DNA of 64,000 bases from Pseudomonas sp. KU43P (GTDB lineage: Bacteria; Pseudomonadota; Gammaproteobacteria; Pseudomonadales; Pseudomonadaceae). The stretch is taken from contig NZ_AP019365.1 in assembly GCF_033095865.1 (NCBI RefSeq), positions 651,001 to 715,000 of the forward strand, given 5' to 3'. A program made the position numbers and the translations under genes. Below the pieces are notes generated by a model, which worked only from the letters and a program-made list of their open reading frames with translations, made no database searches and had not been told where the DNA came from. Of the stretch, positions 1 to 9,269 are shown one piece after another (position 1 is the stretch's first letter; each line of letters starts with the position of its first letter).

Positions 1-1139
1 TGATCGAGGCGACCAACCGCGGCAACCTGCAGATTCGCGGCATCGGCAGTGACCATGCGGGGTTGATCGAGACTTTGCTGGCCGCCGGCCTCGGCCCGCG
101 TGAAGCGGCCAGCGACGATGTGCGCAACCTGATGCTCAGCCCCTTGGCCGGGCATGACCCGGCGATGCTGCTGGATGTGCGGCCTCTGGCCGGGCAGATT
201 CTGGACCTGTTGCAAGGCACGCCACGCTTCCATCAGCTGTCGGCCAAGTTCGCCGTGCAACTGGATGGCGGCGAGCGCCTGGCGATGCTCGAACACCCTC
301 ACGACCTGTGGCTCTCGGCCTTGCGTCTTGAACAACAGACCTGGCTGGCATTCGGCTTGGCCGGTAGCCCGTCTAGCCGCGCGCTCGGGGCTGTGCCGCT
401 GGCGCAGGGCCTGGCGCTGGTGCGTGCAGTCCTTGAGCGCTTTCTCGACCTCGCGACGCCCGAACAAGTACGCATGCGCCAGTTGCTCGAAGCATGCTCC
501 GCCGAGCATTTCATCGATGGCCTGGGCATGCAGATTCGCCGCGACGCTGCGCTACTCGGCTGGCGTCGTGCGCCGGCCGATAGCCCGTGGCTCGGCGCTC
601 TCGACCAGTACCAGGGCATGGCCCTGGGCGTGGCGCCACCGCTTGGCAGGTTCAACCCCGCGATGCTGCGCGGTATCGCCCAGGTCGCCCGTGAACAGGG
701 CGACGGCAGCGTGCGCTTGAGCCCATGGCAAAGCCTGGTACTGACCAACGTCGATCCAGCCGGTATCCAGCAGGCTCAGCGAACGCTGTCGGCCCTGGGC
801 CTGCTGTGTCACAACCACGAACCACTGGCGCGCATCGTTGCCTGTACCGGCGCCAGCGGCTGCGCCAAGGCGCACGGCGAGACCAAGGCCGATGCGCTGG
901 CGCTGTCGGGCCTGCTGCCCATGGGCGCCCCTGCCAGCGTGCACCTGTCGGGCTGCAGCCGCTCCTGTGCCATGGCCCATACCGCGCCTGCCACATTGCT
1001 GGCCCGCTCGCCGGGCCGCTACGACCTCTATCTGCGTGACGCGCGCCAACCGGGCTTCGGAGCCCTGCGCGCCACCGACCTCACCTTGAATGAAGCAGGC
1101 GCCATGCTCGCCCTGCCGACGGAGCACCTTGATGATTGA
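1..1139 (+). CDS. cobG: Precorrin-3B synthase CobG, 5'-truncated by the window edge
   Basis: The reading frame is open from base 3, so the start lies upstream of the window. CobG is the siroheme/4Fe-4S oxygenase-type enzyme that converts precorrin-3A to precorrin-3B in aerobic cobalamin synthesis. The first visible residues, TNRGNLQIRGI, match the half-domain motif of the sulfite/nitrite reductase fold. The second half carries the cluster and siroheme cysteines as CTGASGC and later SGCSRSC (C-x5-C and C-x3-C). The stop overlaps the ATG of cobH (ATGATTGA), so the two are probably translationally coupled at the head of the cobG-H-I-J operon. CobG marks the oxygen-dependent rather than the anaerobic (cbi) route. 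Confidence 0.93.
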   Translation, partial: IEATNRGNLQIRGIGSDHAGLIETLLAAGLGPREAASDDVRNLMLSPLAGHDPAMLLDVRPLAGQILDLLQGTPRFHQLSAKFAVQLDGGERLAMLEHPHDLWLSALRLEQQTWLAFGLAGSPSSRALGAVPLAQGLALVRAVLERFLDLATPEQVRMRQLLEACSAEHFIDGLGMQIRRDAALLGWRRAPADSPWLGALDQYQGMALGVAPPLGRFNPAMLRGIAQVAREQGDGSVRLSPWQSLVLTNVDPAGIQQAQRTLSALGLLCHNHEPLARIVACTGASGCAKAHGETKADALALSGLLPMGAPASVHLSGCSRSCAMAHTAPATLLARSPGRYDLYLRDARQPGFGALRATDLTLNEAGAMLALPTEHLDD

Positions 1140-1758
1140 CTACATCCGCGATGGTCAGGAGATCTATCGCAATTCCTTCCGGATCATCCGTGAGGAAGCC
1201 CGGCTCGAGCGGATTCCCGCCGACCTGGAGAAACTTGCCGTACGGGTGATTCACGCCTGTGGCATGGTCGAGGCGATCGACGGCCTGCAGTTCTCCGAAG
1301 GTGCTGGCCGCGCAGGGCGCGAAGCCCTGGCCAACGGCGCACCGATCCTGTGCGATGCGCACATGGTCGCCGAGGGCATCACCCGCGCGCGCCTGCCGGC
1401 AAATAATCAGGTGATCTGCACGCTACGCGACCCCAGCGTCCCGGGCCTGGCCAAGGATGCTGGCAACACGCGCTCGGCCGTGGCGTTGGAGTTGTGGCGT
1501 CCGCACCTGGAGGGCAGCGTGGTGGTTATCGGTAATGCGCCGACCGCGCTGTTCTACCTGTTGGAAATGATCGATGCCGGCGCACCCAAGCCGGCGCTGA
1601 TTCTCGGCTTCCCGGTCGGTTTCGTTGGCGCGGCCGAATCCAAGGCCATGCTTGCCGCCGACAGCCGTGGCGTACCGTTCGTGATCATGCAAGGCCGCCT
1701 GGGCGGCAGTGCGATGGCTGCCGCCGCAGTCAACGCCCTTGCCACGGAGGTGGAATGA
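1132..1758 (+). CDS. cobH: Precorrin-8X methylmutase CobH (CbiC family)
   Basis: Moves the C-11 methyl of precorrin-8X to C-12, giving hydrogenobyrinic acid. At 208 residues it has the usual family length. It begins [12 protein letters not shown], and the mutase histidine lies in the segment [11 protein letters not shown], the typical catalytic region of CbiC/CobH. An in-frame start exists upstream inside cobG, but the ATG at 1132 overlapping the cobG stop fits homologues and operon coupling. Its own stop overlaps the start of cobI by 4 bp. Cytoplasmic. Confidence 0.95.
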   Translation: MIDYIRDGQEIYRNSFRIIREEARLERIPADLEKLAVRVIHACGMVEAIDGLQFSEGAGRAGREALANGAPILCDAHMVAEGITRARLPANNQVICTLRDPSVPGLAKDAGNTRSAVALELWRPHLEGSVVVIGNAPTALFYLLEMIDAGAPKPALILGFPVGFVGAAESKAMLAADSRGVPFVIMQGRLGGSAMAAAAVNALATEVE

Positions 1759-2489
1759 TGGCACCGCGCGGACGTCTGCTGGGCCTGGGCGTGGGCCCTG
1801 GCGACCCTGAGCTGATCACCGTGAAGGCCCTGCGCCTGCTGCGCGAGGCGCCGGTCGTGGCCTATTTCGTGGCCAAGGGCAAGCGTGGCAATGCCTTCGG
1901 CATCATCGAAGCGCACCTGCAAGCCGAACAGACCCTGCTGCCGCTGGTGTACCCGGTGACCACCGAGGCCTTGCCGGCGCCGCTGTCCTACGAACAGGTG
2001 ATCAGCGACTTCTACGACGAAGCCAGCGTCCAGGTGGCCGAACACCTGGATGCTGGCCGCGATGTGGCGGTGATCTGCGAAGGCGACCCGTTCTTCTACG
2101 GTTCCTACATGTACTTGCATGACCGGTTGGCACAGCGCTTCGAGGCCGAGGTGATTCCGGGGGTCTGCTCGATGCTCGGCGGTGCTTCGGTACTGGGTGC
2201 TCCGCTGGTCTACCGCAACCAGAGCCTGTCGGTATTGTCGGGTGTGCTGCCTGCCGATGAGCTCAAGCGCCGCCTCGCCGATGCCGATGCGGCAGTTATC
2301 ATGAAGCTTGGCCGCAACTTCCCCAAAGTGCGCCAGGTGCTGGTCGAACTGGGCCTGGATGGGCGAGCGCTGTATGTCGAACGTGCAACCATGGCCAACC
2401 AGAAGATCGTCCCGTTGGACGAGGTCGACCCGCAATCCTCGCCTTATTTCTCGCTGATCATCGTGCCGGGTGAAAAATGGCAGGGATGA
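1755..2489 (+). CDS. cobI: Precorrin-2 C(20)-methyltransferase CobI
   Basis: SAM-dependent methyltransferase that makes precorrin-3A from precorrin-2, a 244-residue protein of the tetrapyrrole methylase superfamily. The N-terminal loop [16 protein letters not shown] and the later [18 protein letters not shown] and VIPGVCSM segments are characteristic of the family's SAM and substrate sites. A GGAGG ribosome site lies 4 bases before the ATG at 1755, and the start overlaps the cobH stop in ATGA. In pathway order it precedes CobG, so the operon order is not the reaction order. Confidence 0.95.
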   Translation: MMAPRGRLLGLGVGPGDPELITVKALRLLREAPVVAYFVAKGKRGNAFGIIEAHLQAEQTLLPLVYPVTTEALPAPLSYEQVISDFYDEASVQVAEHLDAGRDVAVICEGDPFFYGSYMYLHDRLAQRFEAEVIPGVCSMLGGASVLGAPLVYRNQSLSVLSGVLPADELKRRLADADAAVIMKLGRNFPKVRQVLVELGLDGRALYVERATMANQKIVPLDEVDPQSSPYFSLIIVPGEKWQG

Positions 2490-4183
2490 GCATGCATACC
2501 GCCCCGGCAATCATTGTGCTCGGCCCTGGCAGCCTGGCCACGGCGCAACGTATTCAGCAGCGCTATCCAGCGGCGACGATCCATGGCCTGAGTGGTCGGG
2601 TCGAAGGCGCCGATCAGTACTACGAGGCGTTCGGCGACACCTTGCGTGCGCTTTACCAGCAAGGTACCCCGATCGTGGCACTGTGCGCGGCGGGCATCGT
2701 GATCCGCAGCCTGGCCAGCCTGCTCGGTGAGAAGGGCGAAGAACCGCCAGTGCTGGCGGTGGCCGAAGATGGCAGTGCCGTGGTGCCGTTGCTGGGGGGG
2801 TTGAGTGGCGTCAACGTCATGGCCCGCGAGTTGGGCGAGGCGCTGGGTGTGGCTGCGGCCATCACTACCAGCGGTGAGCTGCGCTTTGGTACCTGCCTGC
2901 TGAACCCTCCAGAGGGGTATGCATTGGCGGATGTCGAGCAGGGCAAGCGTTTTGTCTCCGACCTGCTGGCGGGTGAAGCGGTGCGTGTAGAAGGCGATGC
3001 ACCCTGGTTGCAGCAGGTTCAGTTGCCGGCCAGCGACAGCGCGCAGCGCACTATCCACGTGGGGTGTGAAGCGCGCCCAGCCAGCCGTGACGAGTTGCTG
3101 ATCCACCGCCGCTCGCTGGTGGTGGCGGTCGATGATGCTGGGCCCGGATTGCTCGTGCGGGTTCGCAGCGCCTTGCGTGAGGCTGGCCTGGCGGAGCAGG
3201 CGCTGGCCTGCCTGCTGGCGATCGATACCTTGATGGCCGAGCCCGCTTTGCATGAAGCGGCCGAGGCACTTGGGGTCGGCCTGCGCTTTGCTCCGGCGGC
3301 GGGCAGCCTGGCCGACCTGCTGGCCGAGTACGTGCCTGGCGCGGCATTGGTCGAACAGGCGGGTGTGGCCATTGCCGTAGCGCCGGCACCTGTCGATGCG
3401 ACCCAAGTCGGTCGCCGACGCGGTCGCCTGGCAGTGATCGGGCTTGGCCCGGGCGCCGCCGAATTGATGGTGCCTGCGGTCAAGGCGGAACTGGCGCGCG
3501 CTGAAGATGTGCTGGGCTATGAGACCTACGTGCGCATGGCCGGCCCGTTCCGCGATGATCAGCAATTGCATTGCACCGACAACCGAGAAGAGATGCAGCG
3601 CGCGCGCCACGCCTTCGAGCTGGCTGCCACGGGCCGTTCGGTGGTGGTGGTGTCGTCAGGCGACCCCGGCGTGTTCGCCATGGCCGCCGCAGTGCTCGAA
3701 GCACTGCACGCGTCCGACGACCCTGCCTGGCACCGCGTCGACCTCGAGATTTTGCCGGGGGTTTCGGCCTCGCTGGCAACCGCTGCCCAGGCAGGTGCGC
3801 CGCTGGGGCATGACTTCTGCGTGATGTCGCTGTCGGACAACCTCAAGCCCTGGTCGGTCATCGAGCAGCGTCTGGACCTGGCGGCCCAGGCCGATCTCGT
3901 CCTGGCCTTCTACAACCCGATTTCCCGGTCGCGGCCTTGGCAACTGGGGCGCGCCATCGAAATCGTGCGACAACACCGCAATGGCAGCACGCCGGTGGTA
4001 CTCGGGCGAGATATCGGCAGGCCCGGGCAGAGTCTCAAGGTCGTGTCACTGGCCGAGCTGGTACCAGACATGGTCGACATGCGCACCATGGTCTTGCTGG
4101 GGTCATCGACGACCTGCCAGTTCCCAAAAGCCGATGGCACCCAATGGGTGTATACGCCGCGCTGGTACCCGAGCGCGGGTTGA
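2486..4183 (+). CDS. cobJ: CbiG/CobE-CobJ fusion: precorrin-3B C(17)-methyltransferase with an N-terminal CbiG-like part
   Basis: A fusion of about 565 residues. Residues ~1-140 resemble the CbiG N domain ([17 protein letters not shown], then [18 protein letters not shown]). Residues ~190-310 resemble the CbiG C/CobE domain ([16 protein letters not shown]). Residues ~320 to the end are the CobJ/CbiH methylase ([48 protein letters not shown]). CobJ performs C-17 methylation with ring contraction. The CbiG part handles the delta-lactone in the anaerobic route, and its role in an aerobic operon is less clear. Three in-frame ATGs occur (2477, 2486, 2492). I chose 2486 because its ATGA overlaps the cobI stop exactly as at the other operon junctions. 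Last gene of the operon, followed by a terminator. Confidence 0.9.
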   Translation: MSMHTAPAIIVLGPGSLATAQRIQQRYPAATIHGLSGRVEGADQYYEAFGDTLRALYQQGTPIVALCAAGIVIRSLASLLGEKGEEPPVLAVAEDGSAVVPLLGGLSGVNVMARELGEALGVAAAITTSGELRFGTCLLNPPEGYALADVEQGKRFVSDLLAGEAVRVEGDAPWLQQVQLPASDSAQRTIHVGCEARPASRDELLIHRRSLVVAVDDAGPGLLVRVRSALREAGLAEQALACLLAIDTLMAEPALHEAAEALGVGLRFAPAAGSLADLLAEYVPGAALVEQAGVAIAVAPAPVDATQVGRRRGRLAVIGLGPGAAELMVPAVKAELARAEDVLGYETYVRMAGPFRDDQQLHCTDNREEMQRARHAFELAATGRSVVVVSSGDPGVFAMAAAVLEALHASDDPAWHRVDLEILPGVSASLATAAQAGAPLGHDFCVMSLSDNLKPWSVIEQRLDLAAQADLVLAFYNPISRSRPWQLGRAIEIVRQHRNGSTPVVLGRDIGRPGQSLKVVSLAELVPDMVDMRTMVLLGSSTTCQFPKADGTQWVYTPRWYPSAG

Positions 4184-4216
4184 GGCTCTGAGCGCAACGG
4201 GCCACAGCTGACAGGG

Positions 4217-4242
4217 AACGGGGCCTCGTGGCCCCGTTTTTT
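4217..4242 (+). terminator. Rho-independent terminator after cobJ
   Basis: A 9-bp perfect stem (AACGGGGCC / GGCCCCGTT) with a TCGT loop is followed by six T. It sits 34 bp after the cobJ stop and just before the convergent stop of the MarC-family gene. The A residues at the other side are too few for a strong reverse terminator. Confidence 0.85.
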
Positions 4243-4263
4243 CACGCGCGCCTTGCTGTCCGG

Positions 4264-4860
4264 TCAGGGCAGCAGATAGCCCTTGATCCCGGTAAAGATA
4301 ATCTGCGCAGCAAGGGCGCAGACGAACAGCCCCATCAGCCGGCTGACGATCTGCAGGCCCTGGTCGCCGAGTATCCGCTCGATGCCGTGCGAGAGATACA
4401 GCACCAGCCCTACAGTGAAACTGGCAAGGGCGATACTGACGATGGCCAGGGCCTTGTCGTCCCAATGCGGCTGGCCCACTCCCATTACCAGTAGTGCGCC
4501 GATGGTGCCGGGGCCGACCGTGAGCGGGATGGTCAACGGCACGATGGTCACATCCTGCTGCACATTGTCGGCCTGCACGGCAGGCTTGCCCTGGGCCATG
4601 CTCAGGGCCGAGATGAACAGCACGCTGCCGGCGCCAATGCGAAAGGCGTCGGCAGTGATGCCGAAGATGCCGAAAATCGCCCGTCCGAACAGGTACAGCA
4701 GGACACTGGCGACCAGTGCAGCGAAGGCCACCTTCCAGGCCAGTTGCTTGCGCTCCTTGCTGGAGTGGCCACGGGTCAGGCTGATGAAGCATGACAGCAC
4801 GAAGAACGGGCTGTAGAGCACGAGCATCTTGAGGTAGACACTGAACAACTCATGGAGCAT
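4264..4860 (-). CDS. MarC/UPF0056-family inner-membrane protein
   Basis: A 198-residue protein with about six hydrophobic segments (e.g. MLVLYSPFFVLSCFISLTRG, FAALVASVLLYLFG, VPLTIPLTVGPGTIGALLV). The PLTIPLTVGPGTI segment is the MarC-family signature. Function of the family is unsettled: despite the name it is no longer thought to confer multiple antibiotic resistance. It lies 70 bp downstream of retS on the same strand and may be co-transcribed. Convergent with the cobalamin operon. Confidence 0.85.
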   Translation of the reverse strand: MLHELFSVYLKMLVLYSPFFVLSCFISLTRGHSSKERKQLAWKVAFAALVASVLLYLFGRAIFGIFGITADAFRIGAGSVLFISALSMAQGKPAVQADNVQQDVTIVPLTIPLTVGPGTIGALLVMGVGQPHWDDKALAIVSIALASFTVGLVLYLSHGIERILGDQGLQIVSRLMGLFVCALAAQIIFTGIKGYLLP

Positions 4861-4930
4861 GAGTGCGATTCCTGGCTGGGCCGCCGAGGGCGGGACTTGC
4901 CCGTGAGGCGGTGGATGCAGCCACTATAGT

Positions 4931-7705
4931 TCAGGAGGTGTGCAGCGGATCATCAGCTTTTGCTTCCCGTTGTTTCGCCCAGTAATGGATCAGCTCACGC
5001 AGTTGCGACAGCTCGACGGGCTTGGCCATGTGCCCATCCATGCCGGCCAGGCGTGCGCGCTCCTTGTGCTCGGCGAGGATATGCGCAGTCAGGGCCACGA
5101 CGGGCGTGCGCTGACGCTGGTTGGCCACTTCCCAGTCGCGAAGCTGCCGGGTCGCGGAAAAACCATCGAGTATCGGCATTTCGCAATCCATCAGCACCAG
5201 GTCGTAGCGCTGCGCCTTCATCGCCTGCAGGGCCTCTTCTCCGTTGCTGGCGGTGTCCGGTTCGAGGTTCAGCTTGCCCAGCATGCCGCGGATCACCTTG
5301 GTCGAGATGCTGTTGTCTTCTGCCACCAGTACACGGAAATCACCGGGCAGCTCCGGTGCCGAGGGCCCGCTCTGCGCGGTAGCCGGTACCGCCTGCTCGC
5401 GGCCGCGCTGGGCCAGCTCTTCGGCCAGGGTGGTTTTCAGGGTATAGCCGGCGACCGGTTTGGCAAGGATGCGCTTGATCCCGGCGTTGCGCGCGATAAC
5501 CTTGCTCGGCGCATTGCTGATACCGGTGAGCATCACCACCAGGATGTCGTGGTTGAGGCTCGGGTCTTCCTTGATCTTGGCCGCCAGTTGCATACCCGTC
5601 ATGCCGGGCATGTTCTGGTCCAGCAGCACCGCGTCGAAGTAGTCGCGCAGGTGGGCCTTGGTTCGCAACAGGGCCAGGGCTTCCTTGCCAGACGGCACGG
5701 CGCTGACGTTCATGCCCCAGGCACTGCACTGTTGCACCAGCACCTTGCGGCAGGTGTCGTTGTCGTCCACCACCAGCACCCTGGCATCGCGCAACGGGCC
5801 ATCCAGGTCGGCCGGCGGTTGTTCCAGGCACGAAGGGTCGAGCGGCAGGGTCAGCCACAGGGTATTACCCATGCTGGTGCTGCTCTTGATGCCGAACTCG
5901 CCCTGCATGAGGCCAATGAGCTGTTTGGCAATCACCAGGCCCAGGTGGCCGCCGAGCTTGTTGCTGGAAAGGAAGTGGTGGCTGTGCAGCTCGGCCTGCA
6001 GCAGGGCTTCGCGCTCGGCGGCAGGAAGCGGCTCGCCACTGTCCTGCACGGCGATGCGCAGGCGTGGAACCTCGCCGCGCTGGTCCAGCGCCACCACCAG
6101 CAGGATCTCGCCCTGGTCGGTGTTCTTCAGCGCGTTCTCCAGCAGGCTCGACAGGGCCTGGCGCAGGCGTGTCGGGTCGCCGCTGATCACGCGCGGCACC
6201 TGGGGCTGGGTAAAGCTGATCAGCTCGATGTTCTGCTGTTCGGCCTTGGCCCGGAAGATGTTCAGGCAATCTTCGATCAGAGCATTGAGGTCGAACTGCA
6301 CATCATCCAGTTCGATCTGCCGCGATTCGAGCTTGGAGATGTCGAGGATCTCGTTGATCAGCGTGAGCAGTTCGTTACCGGCACTGTGGATGGTTTGCAC
6401 GTAGTCGCGCTGCTTGACCGACAGTGGGGTGCCCAGTAGCAGCTCGGTCATGCCCAGCACACCGTTCATGGGGGTGCGGATCTCGTGGCTGATCTTGGCC
6501 AGAAACTCGGCCTTGGCATTGATTTCGGCATCACTGGCGGCCAGTGCACGGCTGGCACTGAAGCGTTCTTCACTCATGCGCCGCAAGCGCTCGCTGACGG
6601 CCAGGTTGAGCAACAGCCCGCAAACCACCGTCAGCCCCATGAGGATGCACAGCAGCCACGGTGTGGAAGTGCGCGTCAGGCCAAGGAGTGCCGGCAGCAA
6701 CACCAGCCCACCGAGGTTGTAGACCAGCATGGCGATGCTGAACAGCCGTGCCGGGCCGTAGCCCTTGTACCAGTGATAGCTGCTGACCAGCAGCATGGTC
6801 ATGCTGCCCAGGGCCAGCAGGGCGTAGGTCATCAGGTTGAGTGGCAGGGTGTCGACGAACAGCAGGATCAACCCGCTGACTGCGGTGATCAGCATCTCGC
6901 CTTGCAGCAGGCGGTTGAGCCGCAGCGAATGGCAGGGCGCAAAGAAGTGCTGGGTGAAATACAGCCCCGACAAGCCCGCCAGTACCAGGGTCAGGTAGGC
7001 GGCCGGGGTTTGCGCGCTGTGCCACAAGTGCCACCAGGGGCCGCTGAGGTTGAGCAGGATCAGGCCACTGAGCAGCATCAGGCCGTGGTACAGGGCAAGA
7101 ACCAGGGTGGTGGTGGAGCGGGTGTAGAGGAAGCGGATCAGGTTGTGCAGGATCAGCATCACCAAACCGCCGAAAAGCATGCCGAACAGCAATGGCAGGC
7201 TATGGTCGGAGGCAGCCTCGGCCGCAGGCTCCAGGCTGATGGCCGGGCGCAGTTGGTGCTCGGAGACCAGGCGCAGGTAGATGTCCAGGGGGTGCGTACT
7301 GATGGGCAGCGGCAATACATGGTCGCTGCCGCGCAGGGTCGGGCTGGCGTTGCCGGCCTGGCGGCCATGGCGAAGCTGGCGCAACAGCTTGTCGCCATCG
7401 AGGGCGTACAGGTCAAGGTGGGAGAGGTCGGGAGCGAATACCCGCAGCAGTTGCTCCTTGTCACCCGGGTCCAGGTGATAATGCAGCCACAGGGCCTGTT
7501 CGGCGGGGGCCGCATCGAGCTCGCCCAGGGTGGTCGGGCTGAACTGGCTGCGATAGCGATCGGAGCGAACATCGCTCAACTGCAGGTTGGCCTGTTCATC
7601 GAGCAGAACGGACCAGCCACCGCCTTGCTCGGCCGAAGCCGGGAGCAGGCAGAGCAGGGTCAGCAAGCTGACGATCAGAGCTGTGGCAATCCGAAGCCGA
7701 CGCAC
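4931..7705 (-). CDS. retS: RetS-type hybrid sensor kinase (7TMR-DISM, HisKA, HATPase, REC, REC)
   Basis: 924 residues. Signal segment ~1-26, periplasmic 7TMR-DISM sugar-binding-like domain ~30-165, seven membrane helices ~172-370, HisKA with His407 ([10 protein letters not shown]), HATPase ~505-625, REC1 with Asp696 (VLLDQNMP), REC2 with Asp840 (LVLMDCEMP). In P. aeruginosa, RetS binds and inhibits GacS, lowering RsmY/RsmZ and favouring the planktonic, acute programme. The same neighbour (purD) and domain order support orthology. The ATP-binding G1 box reads DSGEPLP instead of the usual DTGxGI form and G2 reads KLGGHLGL, in line with a protein that acts more by binding GacS than as a robust kinase. 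All of the GacS-RsmA link here is inference from orthology. Confidence 0.88.
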   Translation of the reverse strand: MRRLRIATALIVSLLTLLCLLPASAEQGGGWSVLLDEQANLQLSDVRSDRYRSQFSPTTLGELDAAPAEQALWLHYHLDPGDKEQLLRVFAPDLSHLDLYALDGDKLLRQLRHGRQAGNASPTLRGSDHVLPLPISTHPLDIYLRLVSEHQLRPAISLEPAAEAASDHSLPLLFGMLFGGLVMLILHNLIRFLYTRSTTTLVLALYHGLMLLSGLILLNLSGPWWHLWHSAQTPAAYLTLVLAGLSGLYFTQHFFAPCHSLRLNRLLQGEMLITAVSGLILLFVDTLPLNLMTYALLALGSMTMLLVSSYHWYKGYGPARLFSIAMLVYNLGGLVLLPALLGLTRTSTPWLLCILMGLTVVCGLLLNLAVSERLRRMSEERFSASRALAASDAEINAKAEFLAKISHEIRTPMNGVLGMTELLLGTPLSVKQRDYVQTIHSAGNELLTLINEILDISKLESRQIELDDVQFDLNALIEDCLNIFRAKAEQQNIELISFTQPQVPRVISGDPTRLRQALSSLLENALKNTDQGEILLVVALDQRGEVPRLRIAVQDSGEPLPAAEREALLQAELHSHHFLSSNKLGGHLGLVIAKQLIGLMQGEFGIKSSTSMGNTLWLTLPLDPSCLEQPPADLDGPLRDARVLVVDDNDTCRKVLVQQCSAWGMNVSAVPSGKEALALLRTKAHLRDYFDAVLLDQNMPGMTGMQLAAKIKEDPSLNHDILVVMLTGISNAPSKVIARNAGIKRILAKPVAGYTLKTTLAEELAQRGREQAVPATAQSGPSAPELPGDFRVLVAEDNSISTKVIRGMLGKLNLEPDTASNGEEALQAMKAQRYDLVLMDCEMPILDGFSATRQLRDWEVANQRQRTPVVALTAHILAEHKERARLAGMDGHMAKPVELSQLRELIHYWAKQREAKADDPLHTS

Positions 7706-7771
7706 TACGAGATCCCTTCCTAGCCGATGTGCCGGGTATTAACTATGCGCGGCGCGCCAAGTCGAAGGCAA

Positions 7772-7786
7772 GGCCCCATCGGGGCC
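7772..7786. other. Short GC hairpin between purD and retS
   Basis: A perfect 6-bp stem GGCCCC/GGGGCC with a 3-base loop lies between the purD stop and the retS start. It lacks a T run on either strand, so it is at best a weak terminator for purD. Confidence 0.3.
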
Positions 7787-7840
7787 CTGTCGACGAGCCG
7801 AATGCCGCACGCGCAAGGCGCTGCGGCAATTCGGTGAAGA

Positions 7841-9136
7841 TTACTGCTGGTGTTCACCGCGCTCGCGGGCGATGGCCCGGTAGCCGATGTCGGTACGGTA
7901 GAAGCTACCGTTCCACGACACTTCCTTGGCCAGGCGGTAGGCCTGCTGCTGGGCATCGGCAACGCTGGCGCCCATGGCAGTGGCGCAAAGCACGCGGCCG
8001 CCGTTGGTGACCACTTGGCCGTCCTTGAGCGAAGTACCGGCGTGGAACACCTTGCCTTCGATCTTGGCTGCTGCGTCCAGGCCGCTGATCACATCGCCCT
8101 TGGCGTAGTCGCCTGGGTAGCCACCGGCTGCCAGTACCACGCCCAGGCTCGGGCGCGGGTCCCACTGGGCTTCGACTTTGTCCAGGGCCTTGGCGAACGC
8201 CGCTTCGATCAGCAGCACCAAGCTCGACTCCAGGCGCAGCATGACCGGTTGGGTTTCAGGGTCGCCGAAACGGCAGTTGAACTCGATGACCTTGGGGTTG
8301 CCCGCCTTGTCGATCATCAGGCCGGCATACAGGAAGCCGGTGTACACGTTGCCTTCTTCGGCCATGCCGCGCACGGTCGGCCAGATCACCTGGTCCATCA
8401 CGCGCTGGTGCACGTCGGCGGTGACCACCGGGGCAGGGGAGTAGGCACCCATGCCGCCAGTGTTCGGGCCGGTGTCCTGATCGCCAACGCGCTTGTGGTC
8501 CTGGCTGGTGGCCATCGGCAGCACATTGTGGCCGTCGACCATGACGATGAAGCTGGCTTCCTCACCGTCGAGGAACTCCTCGATTACCACGCGCGAGCCC
8601 GCGTCACCGAAGGCGTTGCCCGCGAGCATGTCACGCACGGCGTCTTCGGCTTCCTGCAGGGTCATGGCGACGATCACGCCCTTGCCTGCGGCCAGGCCAT
8701 CGGCCTTGATCACGATGGGCGCACCCTTTTCCTTCAGGTAGGCCAGGGCCGGCTCGATCTCGGTGAAATTCTGGTAGTCGGCGGTCGGGATCTTGTGGCG
8801 CGCCAGGAAATCCTTGGTAAAGGCCTTGGAGCCTTCGAGCTGGGCTGCGCCCTTGGTTGGGCCGAAGCAGTCCAGGCCGCGGCTGCGGAACAGGTCGACG
8901 ACGCCGATGACCAGCGGCGCTTCAGGGCCTACGATGGTCAGGTCGACGTTCTTCTCGGCGAAGTCGGCCAGTTGCTCCAAAGCGGTGACGTCGATGGCGA
9001 CGTTCTCGCACTTGGCTTCGATGGCGGTGCCGGCGTTGCCTGGGGCGACGAAGACTTTCTCGACGCGTGGGTCTTGGGCGACTTTCCAGGCCAGGGCGTG
9101 CTCACGGCCGCCGCTGCCGATGATCAAAACTTTCAT
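7841..9136 (-). CDS. purD: Phosphoribosylamine-glycine ligase PurD (GAR synthetase)
   Basis: ATP-grasp enzyme that joins phosphoribosylamine and glycine in step 2 of purine synthesis. 431 residues, starting MKVLIIGSGGREHALAWK, the standard N-terminus, followed by GPEAPLVIGVVDLF, GPTKGAAQLEGSKAF and the family signature RFGDPETQ. The frame stays open upstream for 75 codons, but the ATG at 9136 matches homologues. Same strand as purH, 133 bp downstream of it, with a REP-like palindrome in the gap. Probably a purH-purD transcript. Confidence 0.97.
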   Translation of the reverse strand: MKVLIIGSGGREHALAWKVAQDPRVEKVFVAPGNAGTAIEAKCENVAIDVTALEQLADFAEKNVDLTIVGPEAPLVIGVVDLFRSRGLDCFGPTKGAAQLEGSKAFTKDFLARHKIPTADYQNFTEIEPALAYLKEKGAPIVIKADGLAAGKGVIVAMTLQEAEDAVRDMLAGNAFGDAGSRVVIEEFLDGEEASFIVMVDGHNVLPMATSQDHKRVGDQDTGPNTGGMGAYSPAPVVTADVHQRVMDQVIWPTVRGMAEEGNVYTGFLYAGLMIDKAGNPKVIEFNCRFGDPETQPVMLRLESSLVLLIEAAFAKALDKVEAQWDPRPSLGVVLAAGGYPGDYAKGDVISGLDAAAKIEGKVFHAGTSLKDGQVVTNGGRVLCATAMGASVADAQQQAYRLAKEVSWNGSFYRTDIGYRAIARERGEHQQ

Positions 9137-9155
9137 GTCAAAACCTCTGTTTGGC

Positions 9156-9257
9156 GGCGATCCTCGGCCTTGTAGCAGCGGATTTATCCGCGATTGCGCT
9201 GGTGAATCCAGCATCGCAATCGCGGGTAAATCCGCACCTACAAGGCCGAGGATCGCC
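9156..9257. repeat. Long REP-like palindrome between purH and purD
   Basis: Two 20-bp arms (GGCGATCCTCGGCCTTGTAG and its exact complement at 9238-9257) enclose two inner copies of a GCGGATTTATCCGCGATTGCG-type motif in opposite orientation. The whole 102 bp can form a near-perfect cruciform. The core differs from the CGCCGGCAAGCCGG REP class found elsewhere in the window. No T run follows, so it is more likely a REP pair affecting mRNA stability than a terminator. Confidence 0.75.
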
Positions 9258-9269
9258 CGGCCATCTTGA

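Noticed and set aside
4940..6439. A 499-codon open frame opposite retS
   Set aside because: Antisense shadow with His/Gln/Arg-rich composition and no motif.
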